DNA of 64,000 bases from Takakia lepidozioides. Its lineage: Eukaryota; Streptophyta; Takakiopsida; Takakiales; Takakiaceae. The DNA lies in contig CM060732.1 in NCBI GenBank assembly GCA_030704615.1, positions 74,257,053 to 74,321,052 of the forward strand, written 5' to 3'. Positions 21,301 through 32,749 of this stretch are shown piece by piece (positions within the stretch are counted from its first letter, which is position 1; each line of letters starts with the position of its first letter). The notes under the pieces were generated by a model. It worked only from the letters and a program-made list of their open reading frames with translations. It was not told where the DNA came from and did no database searches. Position numbers and translations under genes: made by a program.

Positions 21301-24300
21301 GCCCGGCCCGGTGCGACCCTGCGCCAGGCCTGTAACATGCATGACAACGACCCTTTAAATATGCTTCATAGGGACTCGGACTCCCTGCTGCACTCGTGTA
21401 CGAAGAAAATTCCGAAATCTTGTGGTTCTTCAAAACCTCGGAAGGTATGATACTTATAAAACCATTGTCACATTCTCCACAATAAGTATGCACCCTTATT
21501 CGGTCACAGTGCAGTACATAGTCGCCTTGTGTTGGAATATATGAATAACACTCCGACTACAGCCAGTCAGAGCATGAGTGCAGAGGACCAAATGACCATC
21601 ATTGTCTTCAGCCAGGTGGTCATATCACCTTCAACCTCCATTGAACTACCCTTATGGAACAGAGGCCATCCTCAACCTAAACCATCTTTTTTTTTTTCCA
21701 TCTCTAATACCCACTAAATCAAGTTTTAGTGCGTGTACATCAAAGGCAGGTGATTTATTGAGGGTTGAATTAATGGTCAAACAGTATACATGGTGTACGG
21801 AATGACCATTTGGGAAAATATAGTTCATATCTCATGATATGTTGGAATTATATTATTACTTTAACGGTAGATTAATGTATTTAAAATTGAGCCATTTCAT
21901 ATATAAAATTAATTCAGATGTATGGTCTATAGTTTTTGTAGTTCTACTTCCAACTTCGAAATTCTAGTGACAACCATTAGGTCCAAGCTGGTTTAACATA
22001 GACGACCATGGAGGTTGGGTAGCAAGTGAGCAGGCTCATGCGGGCCTGAGCATGCTCACGTGAGCACAAGCGAATATACTGCATATTCCTAAGATGCCTT
22101 GCAAATATTCTTTAGCGAAACGAAAATTTGAGAAACTAAAAATTTTGCGAAACTATTTTTTCACAGGCCCTTACAGCAATACTTAAGAAACAAGTAACCC
22201 CTATACATGATAAACTTGTTACCCTATAGGCGTGGGATTTCCTCGCGCTATGCTCATCCGATACTAGGCCCTTGCCATTATAGACTTGAGAAAAGGGCGC
22301 TCAGACTCCAAGAGACCTTAAAGGTTGTCACGTCCCATAGATAATTTATCGAGACGAAACCCTCACTCCCGATTACTTAATTTAATTTCTCAATGCAAAA
22401 TTAAAAACTCTCACTCCCGAAACTACTACTTAATTTTAATTTCTCAATGCGAAACTGAAAGATAGATCAGATAGTTTATCGTTTTGGTGCAACTCCACCC
22501 TATCAATGCACCGAACCTCAAAACATGTAATTCCTATGACTGCGGTTTAAAAACATACCCCATGACTGTGGGGCCCCCACAACCATGGGGTTCATTAGCC
22601 GTCATAGTTTTCTGGCAACTGAAATGACACTTCCAAAAGACCACGCAACAATTTTGGGGGGGAAACAAAAAGACCCTTAAAAACGGTTCAAATGTTTTCT
22701 TTCTTCCACGATTTTTCTTCTACTATTTATCGAGTTTATGTATTGTCTTTATTGCTTTCACATCTAGCATAGACGACCATGGGGTCCATTAGTCGTCATA
22801 GTTTGATAATTATAAGAAAGGAGAGTCCGAGAGAGAGATCTACACATAAGTATCGGGCCACTTCTTATGTTTCCCGTTGATGAATAAGGAGGACACGATG
22901 TATGTGACCCACATGCATTGTCAGATATTTCTCTGAAATTGCAAGAACTTGCTTGTTTGATTTAAAGAAAACTTTGTAATTGCATATGCACCTCAGTTCG
23001 CATTTGGAAACAACCCTGAGCACTCGCAATAAAAACAGATCTCACATTACGGACTATATAACAAATTTGACATTTGTAATGCTTCCAAAATACAAACGAC
23101 AGTCAATTAATAGTTTGACATCTTGCTGATAGTGCGGACCGGCAACACGCAAACCTAGTATTTTGTATTACTACATACCTAATACTATTTAAAAATATTA
23201 TAGATATTAAAAACTCCATCCCATAATAAGTATTGGGGGTCCTTTTGCGCCCAAAAGAAAATAGAAAATATCACATATATATAATTGTTTTTTGCTAAAG
23301 CAAACTTATAATATCTCTTCACCCCCCCCCCAAGGACTTCAGTTGTGTGAGCACGACTGTGTGGGCAAAACTGGGATAACGGTAAATGGATTTACAAGTC
23401 ATAAGCGGATATAAGATATTACTGCATCAAGATGGTCACTTACATGGTCTATTATGAGATAACTTTTTTATTATAGTAATTGATGTTGAAAAACTTTGGC
23501 TATGACTTAATATCAAACACTTTTTCTATCACCAATACAATTCTACATAAACCAAAGAAGTTTCAAAGTAAAGTTAACAAGCGGCTTGAGTCACGTATGG
23601 AATAGTGGAATCTAATTTTATCCATAATAACGTGACAGGCCAAGGCAATACCGCAAGGGGAAGAGGCTCTTATTTACGCTAACTTTGGTTGGCGTTATAT
23701 ATATATATAGTACAATCCTTTTTCTTTTTCTTTTCTTTTTTTCTTTTTCTTGGTTCAAAAGGAAACCTGGGAATTCAGGCCCTTGAGGAGGGGGGAAAAT
23801 TAACCCCCTTTCATTTATGGGCCATGAGGCCTACAGGACGACCAACGCCCAGACATACAGTCACGAACAAAGAGAACACTTTTTTGGGGGGCATTTTTTA
23901 TTGATCCAAATTTTGGCGGGGGAGTAGCGGTGGGATGCTTGAAGTTGATTTATCATAAGCTTCTTAAGTTCATTAAATAAATATTATAAAATTAAATAAC
24001 TCAATGACACTAACTTTATTCTTCTTAAGATTCAACATAAAATACAACCAAGAATACTTACATATAGACCGTCCAGTGTTGTTCGGGTAAATAATTTTAC
24101 CCGGATGTACCATTTTCATTTATCCTTACCCTATAATCATTTCTATATACCCTTGATCACAAGTAAATATATATTGTTGGAGGATAAATAAGAAAAGGGT
24201 AAATGTGGAGGTGTCTTGTTCCTCTTTAGACTAAGACCTATATATCTTCTATAATCAGCTACACTATTATAAGAGTAAAGTGTAAATTAATATTTAGTTA

Positions 24301-26630
24301 TATGTAGATGTGTATTTTAGCTATATGTAGATTTGTTTGAAGAACTGAGGGATGCAAAGGATAAAAATCATTTACCCTTCCCCTTATGAATGTATTGCCC
24401 TATATCCACTGTCCGGAGGGTAAATAATCTTTTATTTATCTATACCTGGAGGATACTCAACATTCTATTTATCCACACAACATTTATACAAGCCTCTATT
24501 AGCTTCTCATTATAAGATAATAGCGTCTTCAATGAGCGCGAATGTGCCCGCTGCAAAGGGTCGGCTGCTCGGTCTATCGCAAATAGATCCGGGCAAGCGA
24601 GTCCATTGCGGTAGGTCCCAGCCAAGAGAGACATGCTTGCAGGCGCTGATAATGCATATGTAGTGTGAAAAAAAGGGGGCATAAATCCCCTTTTGTGTAA
24701 TTCTAACTGTACTTCTTCCAGTAAAAAGAACAACCTAGCAATCTACCAGCGGCACACGGTTATGGGTTTCCATCCTATCGTTCATGATCAGAGTTCATAA
24801 ATCCTCATCCACGCCGCAGCGGAAGAGAAAACATGGATGGGGATTGAATCCTTCTTGTTCATGATTTACACAATCTTTATACAGTTGCAGTGATATTTTC
24901 AGTGATACAACCAGCCCTATGACGGAGCTAAATGCGACCCATGTGGGCATCACCCTTGAGCAATACACGTCGAAACCCCTTCTGTAATGAGATCACTGAT
25001 AAGAGGAAGGCAACTCAGATCTGCCATGAATTATAGGCCTAGTGATTCTCTGCAGATGTCATGGTTTTTCCTCTATCTCCCAGTTGACCATCCCTCATTA
25101 CCCCTTTTATTGAGCAACTTTCTCCCTTCCCAAACTTTTTCTCTTTCATTCCTGCTGTAAAATTCCCTGGCTCATTTTCTTCCAACCAGCAGCCTATCTA
25201 CATGCAATGCAAACACATTCAGCCATGTATCCAGTGAATCCAGCCTTGAAATCAAACCTTGGTCACACAAGACATGATCGGCTCTTCCATCAGTCTTTCT
25301 CTCACCCAAAACAGACCCTTCACACTGTTTGCCTCCAGAGACAACCCAGTTTGTCAGTCAGTTCCCAACCCTTCTACAAATCTGCATCTAAACACCCCAA
25401 CAACTCACTTTTGCCCTTTTAGATTTGAACCATAAAGTTCAAATGTTGAGTCCACTCTGAAACAGTTCTAAACTCCACATCAGTGTCAGTTTGCAGCCCC
25501 ACCCACCTCTTCCTCTTTCTGATTTCAAAGAGGTTACAGGTAACCCTCACTAGTGCTCACATCAACTACACTGGATTGCATTACATCTAATCATCAAAAT
25601 CCCAAAGCCGCATTGTATGCAGATTCATGATATTGAAGCCAAATGAGCAAAAACAAAACAAACAGCAAGCATTTTGTCACTGTGGGTAAACTACATCTGC
25701 CCTCACTCAACACTCCTACAGACATGTGCATCAGATCCATTCATCTCCACCCCATCCTGGTTTGAAGTCCAGAGTCCCCACTCCATTTCTCAAAGTCTTT
25801 TTCCTGTTCTCATCACGCTCTCAGTTTGAGAGTCTCTATCAAAATTTCACAACAACGATTCCTAAGTGCCAAAATGAAGAAGCCTCGTGTCTACGAACTT
25901 ATCTGTCTTATACTCCAGGTGAAGCGGTGGGACTGCCTGCCCAAAATGGCACCTCGCCATCTCCGTCAGCAGCTACCTTAACTCCTCTTGTCGTCTAGAT
26001 TTGACGATTCCAGCGTTCATTAAGTCATGACGGCCCTGCTTCAGCCTATGGCAACACCCTTGTAGCCTGCCAACTAACTACCCTATCTCACTATCTAAGC
26101 AAATCTACCCTAAGATCTGATATGATCTTATAACAAGAAGACAGTGATCATCTGAAAGCTTCCTGCATCTGTACATTCCACTCTTTACCTCCTTATTTAC
26201 AGATAACCTGAGTCACCATCCACAAGCCAATCCCTCATTCGCTCTGGCAGATGCTCGTTATGTTGGTCATGACTTAGCCACTTTCATCCTGGCAAAGTAT
26301 CAGCATAGTGTGCCCATGAAATAACCTGTAGGCATGGATGAATTCCGCCCATAGCATGTATGAAATAAATTGAGCATTTCATCATGGCCAAGAGTTCCCA
26401 TCGTTCCCATGATGTAACCTAAAAACATGTATGGAATAAATTGCAGGGACAACTCAACCTATTTTCACATTGGTACCAGGGCCCTCTCTTTTGTAGAAAT
26501 GCAGAATCTCGATGAACAAAAATTTCAATGTCACTCCCCTGCATTCACACTACACATATAAAACAATTGAATAGTTCCAATGTTTTCAAAAAGCAATGGG
26601 TAGTGTGATGGTTACGAGCAATGAATAAGA
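21301..26630. other. AT-rich gene-free region
   Basis: No gene supported over more than 5 kb. Visible items: a repeated phrase TAGACGACCATGG at about 21993 and 22769, accompanied by GGGGT(C/T)CATTAG(C/T)CGTCATAGTTT at about 22585 and 22780 (relic of a dispersed repeat); an AT dinucleotide run at 23695-23708; a pyrimidine-rich stretch at 23718-23750; poly-C at about 23323. The minus-strand frame 24733-24440 (97 aa) has no family likeness. The 25.0-26.4 kb part is CT-rich, like an old UTR or retrotransposon scrap. Confidence 0.4.
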
Positions 26631-26769
26631 TGTGAGGTTTGGTGTTCCAGTTTCCGTCAAGTGGTAAAGTGCCCGCCGCTCGGTGTTCAATTCTTGTCAG
26701 GTGGTAATGTGTGTTATTAATTAAACATTATGTATATTTGTTCTTGCTGAAAAAGTTTCCTAAGTCCTT

Positions 26770-27040
26770 GTTCTTCTACGGTGGCGGCCCTCCAACGGAC
26801 TCCGGACTGAACTGTAGAGTGGATCCTCAAGCAGACTCTGCAGACCCTCCAGCGGACTTACTCTGCAGTGTAGAATAGATCCTCCAACAGACTCTGCAGA
26901 GTGGACCTTCTTCAACAGACTTTAGGTCCACCGGATTTGTGCAGAGTGGGTGGACCCTCCAAGAGACTCTCTAGAATGGACTGTTTAGTCCAATGGACCC
27001 TTCAGTGGACCCGGTGGATGGGTGCTAGGCTTACGAGGTG
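26770..27040. repeat. Degenerate CAGACTCTGCAGA tandem repeat
   Basis: About six imperfect units of roughly 35-60 bp, built from CCTCCAAC(A/G)GACTC, TGCAGA and GTGGA(C/T)CCT. The units have diverged, with lengths varying. Just before them, at 26640-26710, GTCAAGTGGTAAAGTG and GGTGTTCAATTCTT resemble weak pol III A and B boxes, so this could be the tail of another decayed SINE. No coding content. Confidence 0.45.
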
Positions 27041-28084
27041 ACCCCTGGGCCGTACTGGCGGGGCCCACATGCGCATTAAAGACGCTATTATTAAAAAATT
27101 GTTGGCAAGGCAATAGCATATGACAATTTGAATTTCCTTTTAATAATTTTCTTGCCTAAGAATATGTTTTATTCAAAATAAAACTTATCGATATTTTGAT
27201 TGTTATAGATTGAAGTTTGGACCAGTGTTGGGCGGTTATTTGATTAATGAGAAAGTCGCCTGTTCAGGTTGTTTTGTTCTCACGAGTCACCAGTTGCTGT
27301 TATTTGGGATTTTAAAACTATGAAGGTTATCTAGATACGGTTATTTAAATTTTTTATGACCTCCAATTAGGAGATTGTATGTTATTAATTCAATCAAAAT
27401 TAATCATCAGTTATAAATTTCTGATTAAAATTTATATTATGACAAATTTTCCAAGATGTCTACGCTGTTGGAAAAGTGGCCTTTGCCATGAAATTGAATT
27501 GAGAGGTTATATGTACAATTCATCATTGCTTGAGTTTTTTGATAATAGGTAGATTAAATGTATATGTGTAGCATGTTTCAACAGTTATATACTAACAAAC
27601 AGTTATCACTTATATATATTAACATAAGGTGATAAAAAAAAATCGGTTATTTGATTTTTTCCTAATCTCCGGTGAACATATAACCTTAATTGTTGGCGCG
27701 TATTACTTTTTCTAATACCAGCCGGGTCCTGGTATTGAAAAGAAATTACTTTTCAATACCAGCCGGTTCCATAGTATTGGAAGATTCACTTAATTTTAAT
27801 ATCCGCCAGTTCCCAATAGTAGTAGGATTTTTTATTTGCGGACGGGTATCAATAGGATGGGTATTCCAATCTAATACCAGTCCGTTATCAACCCAGATAT
27901 AAATAACTAAAATTAAAATTAAAATAACTGCTAAATCATAATTGAATTTAAAAACGTACTAAGAAATTAATTATTATGCTGCAAAATTCAGTCTTTGCAT
28001 TAGTACATAAGTTGCAGACTTTAATATGCAAAGTTAATAGAAGATTGATTGCAAGCCTCATCGTCAAACAAACCAGCATACCAA

Positions 28085-28292
28085 GAGTCAGTAGCTCAGT
28101 TGGTTAAGTGCACTAAGTGCTACCCAAATGATTCTGGGGTCAAATCTTGCTACTGACGGGTGTGGTATGGTTGCTAGGTGGTGCCCCATTCCTACGCCTC
28201 ATGGCAAGTTACTGTGAAAGAGGTTATTTTCTCCTCTCACTATTAAGGGGCCTGATTTGTGAGCTGTCGCTCCAAGGTGTTTCTTTTTTTAA
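28085..28292 (+). mobile_element. tRNA-derived SINE, family A, copy 2
   Basis: Head with A box TAGCTCAGTTGG (28092-28103) and B box GGGGTCAAATCTT (about 28136). It shares the body of copy 1 in order: GGTGTGGTATGGT, GGTGCCCCATTCC, TGAAAGAGGTTATTTTCTCC, GGGGCCTGATTTGTGAGC, AGGTGTTTCTT. The tail is T/A-rich and merges with local AT-rich DNA. Confidence 0.75.
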
Positions 28293-28606
28293 TGTAATTT
28301 ATTTTTTCAAATAATTTATAAATTTATATTTATCATTTAAAATTTATTTATTTAATTTTATATATATATTATTTAATAATAATAATAATAAACAGCATAT
28401 GCAATGAAGTCCAGAGATAAAGGCACCCACATTTGCTAAAAAATGAAGAATAGTGGCGGGCCCTTAGGGCTGGACATGCCCTGACCCTTGACATGTGCAC
28501 CCGCCCGATTTCATATCTATACCATGTGTATAGTCCTTGTTTTTGCCCATAATACGGATATCGGACGGGTATTGCCTTTGGCAATACCAGCCGGTCTGGT
28601 TATTAA

Positions 28607-29045
28607 GGGTTGTACCACACTAGCGGCACACCAGCGGCACTGACGTTGCAGGCTAAGGATTGTTGGACCATGTCACCAAGCGGCAATGAATCGGCTACCA
28701 CACTATAACAGACACTATAGCAGAAGCCCAGGGGCAAAAAAATCGATAGGAGAGACCATCGCACGACGGGGTCGGAGAGACCAGCTTCGCGATGGCGGGA
28801 AAATCGTGTCACGACAAAATGTCTTTCTAAAATTGTGGATTTCCAGGGGACACTACCTGGAAATCCGTATTTCATGGTAATGTGACATGTAGGCGCCAGG
28901 TCGGAGCCATGTCAATGCCTCTCCGCCGGCAGCAGCCACTAGTGTGGTAGGCAGAGCGGCGCACTGCCTTCCCTTAAACCAATAGGAGGGTCGAGAATTG
29001 AGTGTTGCCGCCCCTCTTGCCGCTAGTGTGGTATCGCCCTAACCC
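28607..29045. mobile_element. MITE with inverted termini
   Basis: The left end GGGTTGTACCACACTAGCGG (from 28607) is matched at the right end by the reverse complement of GCCGCTAGTGTGGTATCGCC (about 29019-29038, then CTAACCC to 29045). The inner inverted match is about 18 bp (TACCACACTAGCGGCA). The element is about 440 bp, has no open frame of note and contains further partial copies of the terminal motif (about 28690 and 28935). A clean target-site duplication is not visible, so the superfamily is left open (PIF/Harbinger-like or other). It interrupts the AATACCAGCCGG series. Confidence 0.7.
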
Positions 29046-29544
29046 TAGTATTGGAATTGCCAACACCAGCTGGTTCGGTTATTAACCATAGTATTAATAG
29101 CCAATACCAACCGGGTCGGTTATTCAATACCCTGGTTGATACCAATGTTGGACTGGTATCAAGTTTTTTACATACCAGACTGGTCATGGTATCAAACGTA
29201 TCACAAAATTTTCATACCAGTCCGTCTATTTAATGGTGGATGTATTTTTTTTCCACATATTGGTATAAATATAAGTATCATGACCACAATACCAGCCGGT
29301 ATGAGATATCAACTCTGGTATCATTCCAAAGCCGTCTTGAGTTACAAATTTATCAAATGGCAAGTATCAAGTGAAAACAAATAAAATATACATAAAGAAG
29401 TAAATATACTTCAGTACAAATATATAGGCATATGTACACATAAATTAATTCAATGGAAGACGGTGGGGGAGTATTAGTATTGTGGCTGTATGAAAAAACT
29501 GATATCAATGACCAAGTATTCTACCATAATAATAATATTTATAA

Positions 29545-29705
29545 TATTTGACGCCTCCCGAAGGAAGCGTAAATTATGGTGTCTCTTCACCCCGAAGGGT
29601 TACCGCCTTCCGTTAAGAAGGTAGACACCTTTGTGACACCAAGGGTGGATTGAACCCACAACCACTTCCAAGGTGGTATGTGCCCATTACCACTGGGCTA
29701 CAATT
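29545..29705 (-). mobile_element. tRNA-derived SINE, family B, copy 2
   Basis: On the minus strand: A box TAGCCCAGTGGTAATGGG (29700-29683), B box GGGTTCAATCC (29657-29647), then the same body as copy 1 (TTGGTGTCAC, AAGGTGTCTACCTTC, CACCATAATTTAC, CTTCGGGAGGCGTC). It is followed by an ATTATTATT tail. The tRNA-like head is better preserved here than at 6.7 kb. Confidence 0.7.
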
Positions 29706-29764
29706 TGATAGCATTCTCCCAAATGATACCAGACTGGTTTGGTATCTAATGCCACTGCATATAC

Positions 29765-29840
29765 CAGCAGCGTAGCTACGGCGTGAGCCCAGCCCCGTGA
29801 GCCTGGGAGTTGAGCTCACGTTGTAGCTGCAACGCGTGAG
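29765..29840. repeat. GAGCCCAGCCC…TGAGCCTGGGAG repeat, left copy
   Basis: The text GAGCCCAGCCCCGTGAGCCT and its following GAG(T/C)T…GCTCACG recur at about 32313-32350 in the same orientation. Within each copy CCCAG…CTGGG pairs form hairpins. A third, looser set of GGCTCACGGGCTC phrases is at 32060-32120. The two main copies bracket about 2.5 kb and may be the ends of one insertion. Confidence 0.5.
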
Positions 29841-30229
29841 CGACACAAATGTGTTGGAGAAGCAGGCCCTATAGGCGAGGATTGCAGGAAGAGGGCATAT
29901 TACCATGGACAAAACAATGGGATCACCATGCACCATGTCTGCAATGTCTGCACAAAAAGAGGAATATGAACATATGGCAGATTTGAGCTCAGAATGATTG
30001 TGAATATTTTATTTCAATTCACAGAAAGACGCCTACAATGAATGGCATGTGCAATTGCCCTGGTTCCGTGAACGAAATGTATGTGTTTGTCCTACATGCA
30101 AAGACTTCACACGATAAGCTGGAAACCAGCACGGGAAGTGGGCATGGCTCGTTTGTGTTCAAAGAGAATCTAGCGGAGCCCCACGCCAGGTGTCCCCCTG
30201 CAGAAAAGTGATGACTTCTCCGTAGCCTA

Positions 30230-30480
30230 GTGTGGCTTGGTGAATGAATTGGTCTCTCTTACCGTCGCAGCACATAATTATAAGGTATATGTAATATTGA
30301 TGCTTGCAGGGGACCCACTTTTTGGACTTCTTTCAAGTCCTCCTCAGTCTTACATGCTGCCAGTTTATGCGGAAGCACTCGTAGCAAGCATGTCCGTTCA
30401 TGGCACTCGCAATTCAACCATCGACGGCCGTGGTAGAAGACGTGGTATTGGGGCCGGAATCTTTGTGGATGACATAGCAC
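30230..30480 (-). pseudogene. Mutator-like transposase, C-terminal SWIM fragment
   Basis: The minus-strand reading (needing one frame change) gives WLNCECHERTCLL…, then WVPCKHQYYIYL and IMCCDGKRDQFIHQATL. The CxC…CxH pattern is the SWIM zinc finger typical of the C-terminus of plant Mutator-like transposases. The same tail occurs at 32750-32840 in the larger transposase relic (WVPCKHLHSF, RMMCCDPKRDQYIHQATL). No catalytic domain is attached, so this is a fragment of a second copy of the same family. Confidence 0.5.
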
Positions 30481-30820
30481 ATGAGGTCGATTGTGATTCT
30501 AATGACTATGACACTTGATATCAAGTTTTCTTTTACTTTTATTCGGGGCCAATTTTGAAATGGGATGGTTGTGTGTCCTTGTTGTCATGTTTGCAATGTG
30601 TGCGTGGGATGCGAATTCCTGGGAACAAACTATTGTTGGAGAGGGGGGTTGCATGGACTGCCCGGATTGTTCCTTCCATGTCTTTAGTGTTTTCCGCAAC
30701 TCACAGCCTTGTGTGCATGCAAAAAACCCCTAAACGTGATGGGTTTGGGCAGTGCATTCTAGCATCATTTTCTCGTTGGTCTCCAAACCATTCATGCCAG
30801 AACAATGCTTGGTAAATCCA

Positions 30821-31102
30821 TCACGTTAAAGTCCACGTGATCAAAGATCGTTCAGGCATTCTTCTAGTGAGCATCCATGATGCTCCCGCACATACCATAC
30901 ATGTTCGCATCGGTGGTGGGTAAGAAAATATTTCGCATGGATCCGCTTTGGATGCTATGGGTGTGCACCTGCTTTCCGGGCCTTTTGTCCTGATGCACTG
31001 AAGCAAAAGACAAACATACGTAGGTGGATATGCTGCAATGCCTCCTTGGTTCAAAATCAGAAGAGCCTCTTCCAATTTGTCTGCCTCACGAAGCATCTTC
31101 AC
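30821..31102 (-). pseudogene. PPR gene scrap (N-terminal part)
   Basis: READKLEEALLILNQGG, then TYVCLLLQCIRTK, matches in order the N-terminal CKAGQLKQALHILNQQ and TYVCLLQECIKMK of the PPR-DYW gene at 51-53 kb. After about 60 residues the frame breaks; MPERSLITWT resembles MPERDLFTWT of that gene, in a shifted frame. Only the first hundred or so codons remain. It is a decayed duplicate of a PLS-type PPR gene. Confidence 0.65.
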
Positions 31103-31249
31103 ATCCCAAGAATGGGTGCTGACAAGCAGTGCTCACAACGTAGTTACGTTCCCATGCAAGGGCTTGGTATGTTAATAACGTCTAAATGGATGCAATGGAT
31201 AGAAATGATGGATACAATGGATGTAACACATCCAGTTTGTATTGCCTGA

Positions 31250-32130
31250 AAAGGGCTAATCAACCCGCGGTAATGTCGCGGCCCTTTGCCTTGAGGGCAG
31301 GGGGTTGGGACGTAGAGGGGCTGCCCCTGTGGTGGGGGCGGTGGCAGCAATAGGTACGGGGGGCTAAAGCACCCTTGAGTGCCCAAGGCACTCAAGGAGG
31401 CGGAGGCACTCACTAGGTGGAGCCCCGCACACCGGGTTGCGGTAGGGGTGGCTCCACAAGGGGTGGTGGTAGCTTAGTGGGACTTAGTGGGGGTGGCATA
31501 GGACTCACCATGGGGCGGAGACCTTGTGGTGGGAGTCGTGGGGAGTCTTGGGACTCACCACGGTCCAATGGGGCCGTGGTGGGTGGGCCAAGACTTACCG
31601 CGACTCATCACCGGGAATTGAGGGTCTTCGTGCTGGTTCGCCATAAAATGGCATGGTTGTTTGTGAAACCCCCGCGGACAGTCACAGAAGTATATATAGG
31701 GAGTAGTAACCCCGAGAACGGTGCAAGCCCGTTGGTGACCAAAAACTAGTGAGTAAGCGAGCGAGCCGGAAAACGACCAAGGAGTGGGGAGCTATTCCGG
31801 ACTGCCATCTACCAAAGGGAATTTCCACTAGGCCCAAATTGGTGGAGGGTCTGTTGGGGCAAGAAAGGGGGACCGTTATGTCCCGGTGAGCAGTCGTAGC
31901 TCCGAGTTGGCCCGGCGGCCAGATTGAGAGTTAGCCGCGCACATCAAAGCGAGTAACTATGACTTGAAGGGGAGCTTACCGAAGTGAGGTGCGCGATAGG
32001 TAATAGGTGCCACCCGCGGTAATAGGCCCTGCATATTCGCTCCGGCATGCTGACGTGGCTTGAGCCTCTGCTAGGCTCACGGGCTCCTGGGCTCACAGGC
32101 TCACACCTCTAGGCTCACGGAATAGCACTT
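31250..32130. other. GC-rich stretch of unknown nature
   Basis: GC-rich, G-heavy on the + strand. It contains TATATATAGGGAG at about 31690, followed by structured-looking text and no credible frame. A TATA followed by a structured leader would suit an LTR or another transcribed non-coding repeat, but no partner copy, primer-binding site or tRNA fold could be identified. Confidence 0.25.
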
Positions 32131-32296
32131 CCCCCATATACCAGCCCTTCACCTATATACCAGTCCAACACAAGTCTAAATTTGGACATGTATTTATCTC
32201 CATAGTTAGAGAGAGAAGACTCCGGCCGAAGCCGGCGTAGCTAAGAGCCACAACTAAGAACCACTTCGCCTCATATTGCCCCCTTTCAGGGGTGGG

Positions 32297-32370
32297 GGGC
32301 AGCTAGGTCATGAGCCCAGCCCCATGAGCCTGGGAGCTGGGCTCACGTTTTAGGCACTAAGCATGAGCCC
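32297..32370. repeat. GAGCCCAGCCC…TGAGCCTGGGAG repeat, right copy
   Basis: Direct-orientation partner of the copy at 29765-29840: CATGAGCCCAGCCCCATGAG, then CCTGGGAGCTGGGCTCACG. The internal GAGCCCAG…CTGGGCTC inverted repeat is perfect here. Confidence 0.5.
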
Positions 32371-32749
32371 AAGGGTCAGGGTCTATTAGAAACATCACCT
32401 ATTCCCGAGGACCACGGAACAGGGGCCTATTCCCGTTGGAATTGACAACATCTTGAACTACACAACGCAATATGAGAATGCAGGAGCACTTTTGCGACAT
32501 GAACGACAGCACAATCCATGCATATGCAATGAAAGGAGATGACCACGCAATACATGAGTTGCATAGGACCGGCATAGGAGTGAGTGATTGAATGAAGACA
32601 TGCACTGAATTACAAGTATGTTATTGCTTCATTGTTACTCAATTTCCACGCAAAGTATGACATGCAAACAAGCACCAAGGGGCATTGCACCTCCATGATT
32701 CTACTTAATCAGTCTCGGACCTGTCATGTTGCAGAAGAGTACAGACTTC

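Larger units (their letters stand above)
27710..29300. repeat. Region of recurring AATACCAGCCGG-type motif
   Basis: Variants of AATACCAGCCGGT and its reverse complement occur many times: about 27716, 27760, 27805, 27885, 28570-28595, 29055, 29105, 29140-29230 and 29287, with outliers near 29727 and 32150. Several are arranged as small hairpins (GGTATTGCC…GGCAATACC). A MITE and a SINE interrupt the series, so the series is older than both. It may be the decayed body of a larger element with sub-terminal repeats. Confidence 0.5.

Noticed and set aside
24440-24733. 97-aa minus-strand frame in the AT-rich region
   Set aside because: No splice partners, no family likeness, no promoter, and composition like its surroundings.
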